Assembly: GCA_032164245.1 (NCBI GenBank)
Contig: JAVMKO010000006.1
Location: forward strand, 6,649,001 to 6,713,000
DNA: 64,000 bases
From: Sternotherus odoratus
Taxonomy: Eukaryota; Chordata; Testudines; Kinosternidae
Reading direction: 5' to 3'
Every line of letters starts with the position of its first letter. Position 1 is the first letter of the stretch. Below the pieces are notes generated by a model that had not been told where the DNA came from, did no database searches, and saw only the letters and a program-made list of their open reading frames with translations. This document shows, piece by piece, positions 31,322-41,900 of the stretch. The position numbers and the translations under genes are program-made.

Positions 31322-32750
31322 CTGAAAAAAAATAAATTGTCTGCTGTTTACATAGATTTCCAGATCTGTGACTGTCATTTACAAACGTGACAAGGCCAAT
31401 AAACACCAATGATTAAAATGCGAGCTTATCTAACTATAAAAATAGCAGATTAATTCAGTTACAGCCAAGCTAACATTGATTACAATTGCAAGCCATTCCT
31501 GTGTCTTATTAATTACATGTGCAACTGCAAAACCCTCTGGGGCTGTGGTTTGGGGTGGGGGGATTTTTTGTTTTGTTTTGTTTTTTGAGATGGTTAGAGA
31601 AAGTCAAGTATCCAGAAATGAAAACAGTGCCCACAGATCTTTCAATGCACAACTCTCCCTCCCCACCCCCCACTGCCTCAAGTTCTTGTTAGTAACTGAT
31701 TAGGATCAAACAGGCTTAACACACTCCACTGATCATGACTTGCATGAACAAAGAGCTTCCCAAAAAGCCTGATTAGCCACTTCGTTTCCCCCAGTTCCAT
31801 CAGAGTGAAATCAGGGCAAGGCAAGGACCAGCCAAACCTTTTTACTGGGCACACATTGGTTAAGAAGAGAGCAGACACATGGGATGTTTATTGCATTTCC
31901 CCCTCATCCATGGGCGGAAGGTGACATCCACATCCCCTTCTCCTTGAGGCAAAGCTGGAATGGGGGCATCTATGAAACTCTGGAAGTTGGATCTAACCTC
32001 CAGCTTTTCTGCCCAGGATGTAGAACAGCCCTGCAGTTGCAATTGTCATCCCTGGACCAGCATGGGGCCAGAGCTCCAGCAGCAGGATCTGTATAACTAG
32101 TAGCAGCAGCTCTCCCTCTCCTCCCCTCCATGCTGCTTGGTGAGGACCTAGCCCAGAGCCCTCTGAATCTCAATGGGTGCCCAACCCCCACACACTAGCC
32201 ACACTGCAACATGGCTCTGTTCCACAGACCCATGGCCTTTGGGTGAGGTCAACCCAGCAAAAATCATGCATCCAGTTCATCAACCCTCCCAAAGCTAAGG
32301 AAGTGCTGTTCTTCTATCCAGAACCAACACAAAGAACAAGATGCCTTTGCAAGAGTATTACAGGATTAGAAAATGTCACCTATATTTGAGTCTCCTGTGT
32401 AATGTTTGCTTGCAATATATGATTCAGCCACTAGATGTCACTGCTTACTGTATAGAGTTCCAAACAAGGTGTGGTCCCCTGGCAAACAAGGGAGACAAAG
32501 CTGGGATTCAAGCTGCATAGAAGCCCCTTTGTTTTGCACTCTAGCTGCAAATGATTTCTTTACTCAACACCTCCTGTTTATGACAGGCCATGGAACCATA
32601 CAGTGTGGCATCTTGTGCTCCCAGCTAGTAGGGCTGCCAATTTAGGTTGGGACGTATTCCTGGAGGTTTCATCACATGACATAATCTTTAATTAAAGATT
32701 AATCTTTGAATCCTGAAGACTTCAGGACAACCCTAGAAGGTTGGCAGCCC
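31322..32750. other. Probable TXNDC16 intron 1, nothing recognised
   Basis: No exon or clear repeat is seen. Reading windows such as 31,884-32,096 lack domains. A short T/G-rich run (TTTTGTTTTGTTTTG) is at 31,566-31,585. Confidence 0.45.
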
Positions 32751-32752
32751 AA

Positions 32753-32947
32753 ACTAACTGAGGCTGTTATAGCCATCGTGCCCAAAAACAAACACAAAAT
32801 CCGGCCTCGTTTTTGTGTTACGAGGAGTAAATAACACTTCCTTATTTACTCTCTCTGCACCAGTCATGATTTTATAGATCTCCATAATATCACCCTTTAG
32901 TTGTCTCTTTTCCAGGCTGAAAAGTCCCAGTCTCTGTTCCATAGCCT
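32753..32947 (-). mobile_element. CR1 LINE fragment
   Basis: Minus-strand translation gives LGLFSLEKRQLKGDIMEIYK and then GAERVNKEVLFT, the C-terminal part of CR1 ORF2, with no 3' end. It lies head to head with the plus-strand CR1 copy that begins nearby at about 33,005. Confidence 0.85.
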
Positions 32948-33004
32948 AAAAGGGAGCTGCCCCACTCCCTTCATTTATCGCAATTATATATTGTGTTTTG
33001 ACCT

Positions 33005-33562
33005 GGGGGCTAGGTGCAGATGTGGTTGTCTCATCTTAAAAAAGATATATAGGAATTGGAAAAGGTTCAGAAAAGGGCAACAAAAATTATTAGGTTATGG
33101 AACAGCTTTCATATAAGGAGAGATTAACGAGACTGGGACTTTTCAACATAGACAAGAGACTAAAGAGTGATAACACAAAAACTAGGGATCACCCAATGAA
33201 ATTAATAGGCACCAGGTTTAAAACAAATAAAAGGAAATATTTTTTCACACAACGCACAGTCAACCTGTGGAACTCCTTGCCAGAGGACGTTGTGAAAGTC
33301 AGGACTATAACTGAGTTCAAAAAAGAACTAGATAAATTCACAGAGGATGTCCATCAATGGCTATTAGCCAGGATGGGCAGGCAGGGTGTCCCTAGCCTCT
33401 GTTTGCCAGAAGCTGGGAATGGGCGACAAGAGATGGATCACTTGATGATGACCTGTTCTATTCATTCCCTCTGGGGAATTGGGCATCAGCCACTGTCGGA
33501 AGACAGGATACTGGGCTAGATGGAGCTTTGGTCTGACCTAGTAGGGCCGTTCTTATGTTCTG
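33005..33562 (+). mobile_element. CR1 LINE, 3' part
   Basis: Plus-strand translation gives LSYKERLTRLGLFNIDKRLK and then [19 protein letters not shown] and EFKKELDKF. The standard CR1 3' UTR follows and ends at GGGCCGTTCTTATGTTCTGA. It is 5'-truncated. Confidence 0.92.
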
Positions 33563-34029
33563 ATATCAATACTCGTACATTGTTGATTCAGTGGGGCTTG
33601 TGTGCGTATAGCTAAGGGTGGAACCTGGCCCATAGTATTTATTCCAAATATAAACAAGAGCTGGCAAGAGCCAATCAGTTGTGCCTCCACTAGAATTGCA
33701 ACTTACCATTTTCCTTTCACTCAGACTGGAACAACCCGCGTTTACAAAGCTGAAGGATGCAGGTTCTAGTCCCAGCTCTGGCTGTGATTTATTTAGTAAT
33801 TCTGATCAAGATTTCCAAAAGTGATTAGTGGGTTAGGATGGATTGATTTTTTTCCCCCCGATGCCCATCTTAAGACAACCACCCCCTGAAAATCAGGCCC
33901 CTAAAGCGTCTCCTGTTGGACACCCAAAAACGGTGACCACTAGTCACACTGGAAAATCTTGGCCTGAATATGCTGTCTGCAACCTGCTGATTTGTGACTT
34001 TATTATTTGTATTACAGTAGTACTCCCAT

Positions 34030-34225
34030 GCTCCAGCTAAGACAAAGGCCCCACTGCGCCAGGCGCTGTACATAGTAAAACAGCCTCTGCCCCTACAGAA
34101 CTTACAAAACAAAGGCTGGGAAGAGAAACACACAGAGTTAAAATGATTTCCCCATAGCCAAGATTAGAACCCACGTCTCTGACACCTAGTCCAATGCTCT
34201 AGCCATTAGAACACACTGCCTTCCA
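34030..34225 (-). repeat. SINE (MIR/CORE type) fragment
   Basis: GGCCCCACTGCGCCAGGCGC, CAGCCTCTGCCCCTACAGAA and the tRNA-like AGCCATTAGAACACACTGCC read as the minus strand of a CORE-SINE head and body. Confidence 0.6.
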
Positions 34226-34422
34226 AGCTCTTCGCTGGCTGGTTTTTGGTTACACTGTTATATTTCTTAATGCTCTGGATAAAGAGGACTATTTGTACCT
34301 AGTGTTTACTAATGTTTCCTCTGCTTTGAAAGAGGGAATGCAAGCACTCTGGTAAGTGGCTTGGCTGCGTAGTTTCATTGTGGCAATTACAAATTCATCT
34401 GTAATTATTCTATAGTCCTGGT

Positions 34423-34702
34423 CTACACTAGGGAGGGGGTCGACCTAAGATGCGCAACTTCAGCTACGAGAATAGAGTAGCTGAAGTTGATGTATCTTAG
34501 GTCGACTTACCTCGTGTCCACGCGGCACGGGATCGACCGCCGCCACTCCCCCGTCGACTCCGCTTCCGCCTCTGTCTTGGTGGATTACAGAAGTCGAAGG
34601 CAGAGTGATCGGGGATTGATTTATTGCGTCTACACTAGACACGAGAAATCGATCCCTGAAAGATCGATCACTACTGGCGGGTAGTGAAGATGTACCCGTA
34701 GC
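34423..34702. mobile_element. GTCGAC-family MITE with internal hairpins
   Basis: It runs from CTGGTCTACACTAGGGAGG to GGTAGTGAAGATGTACCC, imperfect inverted ends. Inside, AACTTCAGCTAC pairs with GTAGCTGAAGTT (34,458-34,491), extended by TAAGAT/ATCTTA. GGGATTGATTT and AAATCGATCCC form a second stem. It shares CGGGGATTGATTTATTG with the copy at 49,929. Confidence 0.75.
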
Positions 34703-35190
34703 CTTTTCAGATATTCAACTCCTGTTCATGGTGAGCAGTCCCTTTGCAGTCAATGCTCAAAACGGAACGGAAGGGAATATTGTCTTACCTAAACTATATC
34801 TGAAGGAATGAATCATTGATGCTTTGGCCAGCAATTAGACTTGCATGCTGCCCATTCAAGGAGTGGGAGTAAGAAGACAATGTCGTCACAGTAAATTAAG
34901 TCTGGTAACAGAGAGGTAGGGTACACGCACTCACTCTTCCAACATCGAGCCAGGCACCTCCCCGTTCAGATGAGAAAACCAAGCCCCAAAGAGCTACCCA
35001 TCCTCATGGGATGGGGGAGGGACTCCTCAACAGGGAGGAGCTAAAGGAAGAAAGACATCAGCCACCTTGGTGAGATTTATACAGTTACTCAGCAAGCACC
35101 GGTGCAGAATTGTTTTTCCGCGTTGAATACAAATACAAATATATCAACGTCATTGCCCGTTTATTGTTTGCATCACCCAGTTCACTGGTT
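34703..35190. other. Intergenic/intron 1, nothing recognised
   Basis: No feature is seen apart from ordinary mixed-composition sequence. Confidence 0.4.
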
Positions 35191-35194
35191 CTGT

Positions 35195-35420
35195 CCCAAG
35201 ACGGCAGGGTTGAGAGAGAAGTGCATGGAGTGAGAGCGCAGAAGCTCCACGTTTTCATCTTGCATCTGCCACTGATCCCCAGCACGGCCTTTTGCATGTC
35301 CCTTCGTGTCTCTGCCTCAATTTCCCCATATGTCAAATGAGAATACTCATTTGTCTCCTTCACGGGGACATTGTGAGATTATGTGTGTACAGCCCTTTGA
35401 ACATGCAGCTCAATCAGGAA
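35195..35420 (+). repeat. MIR/CORE-type SINE fragment
   Basis: CATCTTGCATCTGCCACTGA, CTCTGCCTCAATTTCCCCAT and CACGGGGACATTGTGAGATT follow the MIR core order, and CAGCCCTTTGAACATG closes it. Confidence 0.6.
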
Positions 35421-35913
35421 CGGGTGTGAAATGCTACCCAATCAGAAGGCTGACACTTTGCACGGATGTGCTTTATACCCACAGCGCTGGAGAATCAGGC
35501 CAATACAGTATTCCGCAAAGGACTACACTATATTACTATTATTACTGTTAGACATTTACACTAGGGGTCTAAGTCGACTCTTTCCAGGAATCTATGTGTC
35601 CCGTGCCATTTCCTGTTTCACCTCTTGCTGGTTTTAAAGCAATGGAAAAGCCAAAATACATGCATAGGGAATTAGCCGATATTCCAGTGCTCCAGTTGCT
35701 TTGATCATTTCCCGGGTGCACGTAAACCCGAAAGTCAGCTGAACTTGACCTTGTAGGGGAATCTCGGGGACATCCAATCCCCTCTCTCTGTTACTAACCC
35801 TGCTTTAAATTACTAGAATTATTTCAGATCTAATTTACTTTTCACCCCCAGTGCCCTTTGCCTCTTCCTGTCAGCTGGAACAAAGGAAAGAGCCCTCAGG
35901 TCACTTTCACTTG

Positions 35914-35933
35914 GGTTTCACTTTCACTTTCAG
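35914..35933 (-). promoter_or_regulatory. ISRE-like motif
   Basis: Read on the minus strand this is CTGAAAGTGAAAGTGAAACC, three GAAA blocks with 2-bp spacers, the pattern bound by IRF factors. It is about 2 kb upstream of the CpG island. A single motif of this kind can arise by chance. Confidence 0.3.
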
Positions 35934-36514
35934 GTTCTCACTTCTCAAGTCAGCTCCCTGCCGCATGGTTCAAGTTGCAAAGGCTGCAGGGGCCAATGTT
36001 GTCCCATCTGGTGACAGTCAAGTGCAAAGCCCCTGTTCACTGCAGCATGTTTTTGGACAGAAACCAATTCTGCTCCTGGTCAGCTTGTCTACACACTGCC
36101 TCCTGCCCTCTGTCTGCTTGTCCGGCCTGGCCTTAGGGACCCTCCGGCTGGAGTCTGTGGAAAGCCCTGTGGACAGATCAAATGGAGCCACCAGGATGGC
36201 TTTGGGGCCTCACTCACCTGGCAGGTGCTACGGTGTGTTTCGGACACCGCTTTTTGATTCGAGGACAGTGACATGAAGGTCTCCGTCCGTCCCTCCTCTG
36301 GCACCGGTGGGATGGGATCACATCAGCCCCTCGTTCCCTCCTCTCCTGTGGGTCTCTCTCTCTAGGCCTTTCTTGCCAAGAGTGGTGGCACCGGATGCCT
36401 CCGGTGGGCAGGTAACTGGGCTCACCCTTGATCGCAGGAGAACATGGGTGCTGCTCCACAGTTAATGCTGAAAGACCCAGGCCAAGCTAAACCTGCTGGA
36501 GATCTATGTACTAC

Positions 36515-37917
36515 CTAGAACAGTGGGGATCTCTGAGCCACCCCTATAGCAATGGGGACTCTGAGCTACCCCTATGGCAGTGAGGTTCTGTGAGCCACCC
36601 CTATAGCAGCGGGGACTCTGAGTCACCCCTATAGTAGCGGGGATCTCTGAGCTATCCCTATAGCAATGGGGATCTCTGAGCCACCCCTATAGCAGTGGGG
36701 ATCTCTGAGCTACCCCTGTAGCGATGGGATCTCTGAGCCACCCCTATAGCAGTGAGGATCTCTACTCCCCCCTATAGCAGTGGGGATCTCTTCCCCCCCT
36801 ATAGCAGTGGGGATCTCTTTTCCCCCCTATAGCAGTGGGGGATCTCTGCTCTCCCCTATAGCAGTGGGGATCTCTGCTCTCCCCTATAGCAGTGGGGGAT
36901 CTCTGCTCTCCCCTATAGCAGTGGGGGATCTCTGCTCTCCCCTATAGCAGTGGGGATCTCTGCTCTCCCCTATAGCAGTGGGGGATCTCTGCTCTCCCCT
37001 ATAGCAGTGGGGATCTCTGCTCTCCCCTATAGCAGTGGGGGATCTCTGCTCTCCCCTATAGCAGTGGGGATCTCTGCTCTCCCCTATAGCAGTGGGGGAA
37101 TCTCTGCTCTCCCCTATAGCAGTGGGGATCTCTGCTCTCCCCTATAGCAGTGGGGATCTCTGCTCTCCCCTATAGCAGTGGGGATCTCTGCTCTCCCCTA
37201 TAGCAGTGGGGGATCTCTGCTCTCCCCTATAGCAGTGGGGGATCTCTGCTCTCCCCTATAGCAGTGGGGGATCTCTGCTCTCCCCTATAGCAGTGGGGAT
37301 CTCTGCTCTCCCCTATAGCAGTGGGGATCTCTGCTCTCCCCTATAGCAGTGGGGGATCTCTGCTCTCCCCTATAGCAGTGGGGGATCTCTGCTCTCCCCT
37401 ATAGCAGTGGGGATCTCTGCTCTCCCCTATAGCAGTGGGGGATCTCTGCTCTCCCCTATAGCAGTGGGGATCTCTGCTCTCCCCTATAGCAGTGGGGATC
37501 TCTGCTCTCCCCTATAGCAGTGGGGATCTCTGCTCTCCCCTATAGCAGTGGGGGATCTCTGCTCTCCCCTATAGCAGTGGGGGATCTCTGCTCTCCCCTA
37601 TAGCAGTGGGGATCTCTGCTCCCCCCTATAGCAGTGGGGATCTCTGCTCTCCCCTATAGCAGTGGGGATCTCTGCTCTCCCCTATAGCAGTGGGGATCTC
37701 TGCTCTCCCCTATAGCAGTGGGGGATCTCTGCTCCCCCCTATAGCAGTGGGGATCTCTGCTCCCCCCTATAGCAGTGGGGATCTCTGCTCTCCCCTATAG
37801 CAGTGGGGATCTCTGCTCCCCCCTACAGCGATCTCACCAGCCAGCCCTATCGCAATGGGGAGGATCTGTGAGGTCCGCTATCGCAATGGCGATCTCTGAA
37901 CCAACCCTACAGCGACC
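36515..37917 (+). repeat. 28-29 bp minisatellite, about 45-50 copies
   Basis: The unit is roughly GGGATCTCTGCTCTCCCC followed by TATAGCAGTG. The core (36,780-37,830) is very homogeneous; length varies mostly by one G (4 or 5 Gs) and C/T changes in the CTCTCCCC part. Both edges are diverged (for example GAGCCACCCC on the left and GAACCAACCC on the right), the usual picture of an array expanding from its centre. Short in-frame reading windows through it are repeat artefacts, not a gene. It directly abuts the CpG island. Confidence 0.97.
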
Positions 37918-37990
37918 TCCGCGCTGCCTCGCCGCGGATCTGCGCCGCTCCTGTCCCGCACACATACCCGCCCGCCCGCACAGGCCTCTC
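37838..37990 (-). other. TXNDC16: Possible non-coding first exon of TXNDC16
   Basis: The 5' leader at 31287-31321 begins at a splice acceptor, so an upstream exon must exist. On the minus strand a CTG|GTGAGA donor at 37837 lies at the edge of the CpG island and would close such an exon. The upper limit is arbitrary. Another unseen donor in the island is equally possible. Confidence 0.25.
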
Positions 37991-38846
37991 TCCGCGCAGC
38001 TGAGCCCAGTGCCCGCCAGCGCGGGGCTGCGGCTCGGGCGGGCGCACCGACCAGCGGGGCGCTCGCACAACGCCGGCGAACAAAGTGAGGGAGGTGGGGA
38101 AACCGAGGCGGGCGGCGGCGGCCACCCAAGAACAAAGCCGAGCCCGGCGAGCCCGCGGAGGGCGGGCCGGCGCTGACCGACAGGCCCGGCAGCCACTGGG
38201 AAGGGCAGAAGGGAGCGGCGCGGGCGGGCCCGGCGGGAGCCAATGAGAAAAGTCTGCTGTCCGGAGCGAGCGCCTCAAATAATCTGGCTCAGCTGATCGT
38301 CTCCAGCCGAGAGTTGTTGTCGAAGCCAGGGGACCGCTGCAGCCAGGCGGGCGGGCGCGGGGCTCCCTTTTGTTGCATGGGCTTTTAGCCGCTGTTGTCA
38401 GCGGGGCGGGCGGGGGCATTTCCCCCCCCCGGTTTTTAACCCCCCCCCATTTTACCCCATTGCACCCAGCCCCCCCCCTGCATGAGTGGGACCGTGTCTG
38501 CCCCCCCCGCCGGGGCCATGCCCGCCGTCCCCTACCCCGTGGAGCTGGGGCTGACGGTGCTGCACACCGCCCTGGGCGCCTCCCTCTTCCTCTTCGCCTA
38601 CCTGCAGCTCTGGCTGCTCCTCTGCGCCGGGGAGAAGCGGCTGGGCTACCGCCCGCTCGGCCTCTTCCTCGGCCTGCTGTGGGCAGCGCTCCGCACCGTG
38701 CTCTTCTCCTGCTACCTGCGGAACTCCCGGCGGGGCCCGCCGCTGCAGCGCCCGCCGCTCCCGCACTGGCTGCTCTACTGCGCCCCGGGCTGCCTGCTCT
38801 TCGCCGGCCTCTGCCTGCTCAACCTCTACTTCGCCGAGGTGAGTGA

Positions 38847-38900
<54 letters not shown>
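37918..38900. promoter_or_regulatory. CpG island, shared promoter of TXNDC16 and GPR137C
   Basis: This block is densely CpG- and GC-rich, unlike the AT-richer flanks, and contains GPR137C exon 1. The two genes diverge from it, so it is the expected bidirectional promoter. No TATA box is visible, as usual for CpG-island promoters. Exact start sites cannot be read from sequence. Confidence 0.8.
38482..38838 (+). CDS. GPR137C: GPR137C exon 1 (start, TM1-TM3)
   Basis: This 357-nt, very GC-rich exon lies in a CpG island; its donor is GTGAGT at 38839. The first ATG (38482) has T at -3 and gives [13 protein letters not shown]. The second in-frame ATG (38518) has G at -3 and begins [12 protein letters not shown], so it may be the main start. 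The N-terminus is shorter than I recall for the glycine/alanine-rich human one. The exon ends in phase 0 after residue 119. Confidence 0.93.
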
Positions 38901-38905
<5 letters not shown>

Positions 38906-41900
38906 CGCCACATTCCCCAAACTTGGGGGAGGCTGCGGGGATTTGCCTCGATTTCCTTGCCCCCCCCCCCCCGTGTCCCTGGGGAAGAAAAATCACCTCC
39001 GTGTTGCTGAATGGGGCTGTGTTGTTTTTGTGGTGTGTTGTTGTGGTGTGTGTCAAATTCCCCAAACTTGGGGGAGGGGGGGGGGAGGCTGCGGGGATTT
39101 GCCTTGATTTCCTTGCACGCGCAGCCTCCCCTCCCCTAGTCACTTGGGAAGAAAAACAACCTCCGCGTTGCTCAACGGGGCTGTGTCGTTGTGTGTGTGT
39201 GTGTGTGTGTGAAGGGGGACGAGACAAAGTGGTGCGAGCCGGGGCTGGCCGGTTGCCAACCATTACGTCACCAGCTAGAGCCTCTTCTGCTATTGTTGCT
39301 GCGGTCCCCCCCCCCCTTTTTATTATTAGCAGGTTTATTCCTCTGCCTCTTGTGCTGAGGTTCCAGGGGCCCCTCTCTGACTCCCCCCCCCCCCCCCCCT
39401 AGGCTCAGGGCTACAGTCCCTGCTCAGCCCCTAACACAATGGGCCAGTATTTACTGGGACATCTGCTAAGCCATTTGGGTGGCTGTTGTTGTTGTTTGTT
39501 TTTGTCACTTGGCTTTAGTTTCTCTCCCTCCAGAGCTTATTTTTGTGGGTCTAAATGCCCCCACTTATTTATCCTTAGCCCGGCCTCTGATGAACACCCC
39601 CCTCCCTCAAATGCCCCACTTATTTATCCTTAGCCTGGCCTCTGATGAATTGCCACCTCCCCTTTGCATGGGCTCTGATGAAGCAAATCACAAACTAATC
39701 TGGCAACACTTTCCTGCTAGCTGTATTATTAGCATTGAAATTGCCTTGCTCTGCAGCTCTCAGCTGGTTAACCGCCTCACAAAGGAATCTCCAGCACACT
39801 GAAATCCTTCAGTCACCGGGGAAGGATGATTTCATTCTCCCTGGGACATCAGCATTCACATGATAACACACAAGATTAGCAGCTGAGCAGCACAGTGGCT
39901 TCTACATTTCTTCCCTTTTCTTCTCCCCACCCCCACCAAAAAAACACCCCCCACTTGAACACTGGTGAAACGGTCAGGTTTTTAAAAACTGTGATTAAAC
40001 ACACAGGTTCTTCTGCATCATTTGTTGGACTGCATCTTCTCCGCCAAATTCCGATTTACCTACCAATAGGTATTCAATATGCCCGCAAAGGGGGATCATT
40101 GGGCTCGAATTTGTAATGATATGCCTGGATTTTGTTAAGCTTTTAAATTACTTAGATGCTGCAGTATGTTTATGTGCATCAGGCTTTCTTCAAAGCTTAC
40201 AAACATCCTTAAGTGTTGAGCTAACTGTTTCTGAAATTGCACACTGAATTTAAATGGCTGAGGTACAGGGAAGGACAAACTTTATTTTACAAGAACTGAC
40301 TGGGGGGGGGGTGTTTTTTCCTGCTTAGTTCTAGCATCAAGACCAATATTAGTCTAAATGTCAGTAGCTGGAATTTGAATGGGGCAGGATGAGTCCAAGA
40401 TAATTTTTAGCAAAAAGACAAGTTGTGTTCGCACACTGGTGGGCGGGGGGGGGGGGGGGGGGCGAGCGAGCCTTAGCTGGCCTCTCTAAGCCATTTGGTC
40501 GTGTTTCTCCCCCCCCCCCCCCCCGAACTGAGCTGGGACCTGAGCTCTGTAGATGAAACTGGCAAGGTTGGACTGGAGCAAAACACTTCTTATTTGGTTC
40601 TAAAAGTGCCCTATATTGTTACTTAATCAGTAAGGAGCTGCCTTGATTTAGCTTATGATGACTCCTGATGAGCCAGCTCAATCAGTCCAGGGCACTCTTA
40701 AAATGAAGGGGGGGTGGGAAGCATGTGTTATGGGGTGCAAGTCTTGCAAGGGGGCTACTCCAATCTAAAAACTGTTCCTAAATGGAATTAGGAAAGTGGG
40801 GGCAACTCTTGCCTTGAAGTTGACAGGACCTCTGGTATAGAATTGCAACTTGCTAAATGGTGACTCTTTAAACAAGCTAGCTAGCCCTGTCCTTCAGTTC
40901 TTGATAATGATCTGTGAATGGGTGGTATGGAAAACCATGTCCACCTAGTAACATCTTTGGAACTGTAGATGATTCAAATATCTGACTTGCCAGCTGGTGG
41001 TAAGTAGCTCTTTTTTAAAGCAAAAAATTAGCCTGGCTATCTATTTGCTTTCCCCGAAGATTGAATAATCAAGGCCTTTAGGGCCATGCAGAAAGGTGGC
41101 ATATATATATATATTTCTCCTCAATGCTTCTATATCTCCTGTCTCTCTCTCATCTGACTGGCCTGGTGTATCAATGCATCCTTTAGCTCACAAACAATTC
41201 CCAAGCATGAAAGTGGTGCTGGGATGAGGGTAAACTGCACTGGGCTTCTAATTCACAAACACCTACTGACGAACCACATTATTTCTGTATGTATTACCTG
41301 CTTGAAAAACACAATCCCCTCCCCTCCAACAAAGTGCAGAATAAAGACTGACTAGGATTTTCTTGGGGCTTTCAGCCTGTCACGTTACTGAAATAATTTG
41401 AGATCCTATAGATCATTGGTGCAACCAGGGTTCTATAGTGGCACCAAATCTTATGTAAAGGGGGTCATAATAGGTGTCTATGACCAGGTTATGGATTGCT
41501 GATTATGAATATGCCATTGATGTGTGTATCAATTTTGTAACTAAAGTTATGAATATGGGCTCTATGGTGCCTGTACTTCAAACTTATGCTTGGCTGCTGG
41601 GTGAAATCTCAGACAAGCTGTTAACTTGGCTGGCCTGGCTGATGGGCCGTTAAGGACCATCAACTACACAATGAACTTTGTAGATGCCTGTCCACACCCG
41701 AGTTTCTTCAGGAATGTCACCTGCCTGGTCAGAAACTGAATCTCTGGAGAGTCTGGTAATTGGAGCATGTGACGATGAACCTCCATTTTTGCAATTGGAC
41801 TCTGCATAAGAAGGAGGAGGGTATTTGCCCAGAAGAGTCTATAAAACCTGGGAGACACTTCCTCCATGTTTCTTCAATCTGCAACCTTCAGCTAGCACCT

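Noticed and set aside
36950..37147. Open reading frame with repeated ISALPYSSGG pattern
   Set aside because: It is simply translation through the 28-bp minisatellite; no start context, splice context or family likeness.
37834..38419. Long open frames on both strands in the CpG island
   Set aside because: GC-rich sequence lacks stop codons by chance; only GPR137C exon 1 has family likeness and a donor.
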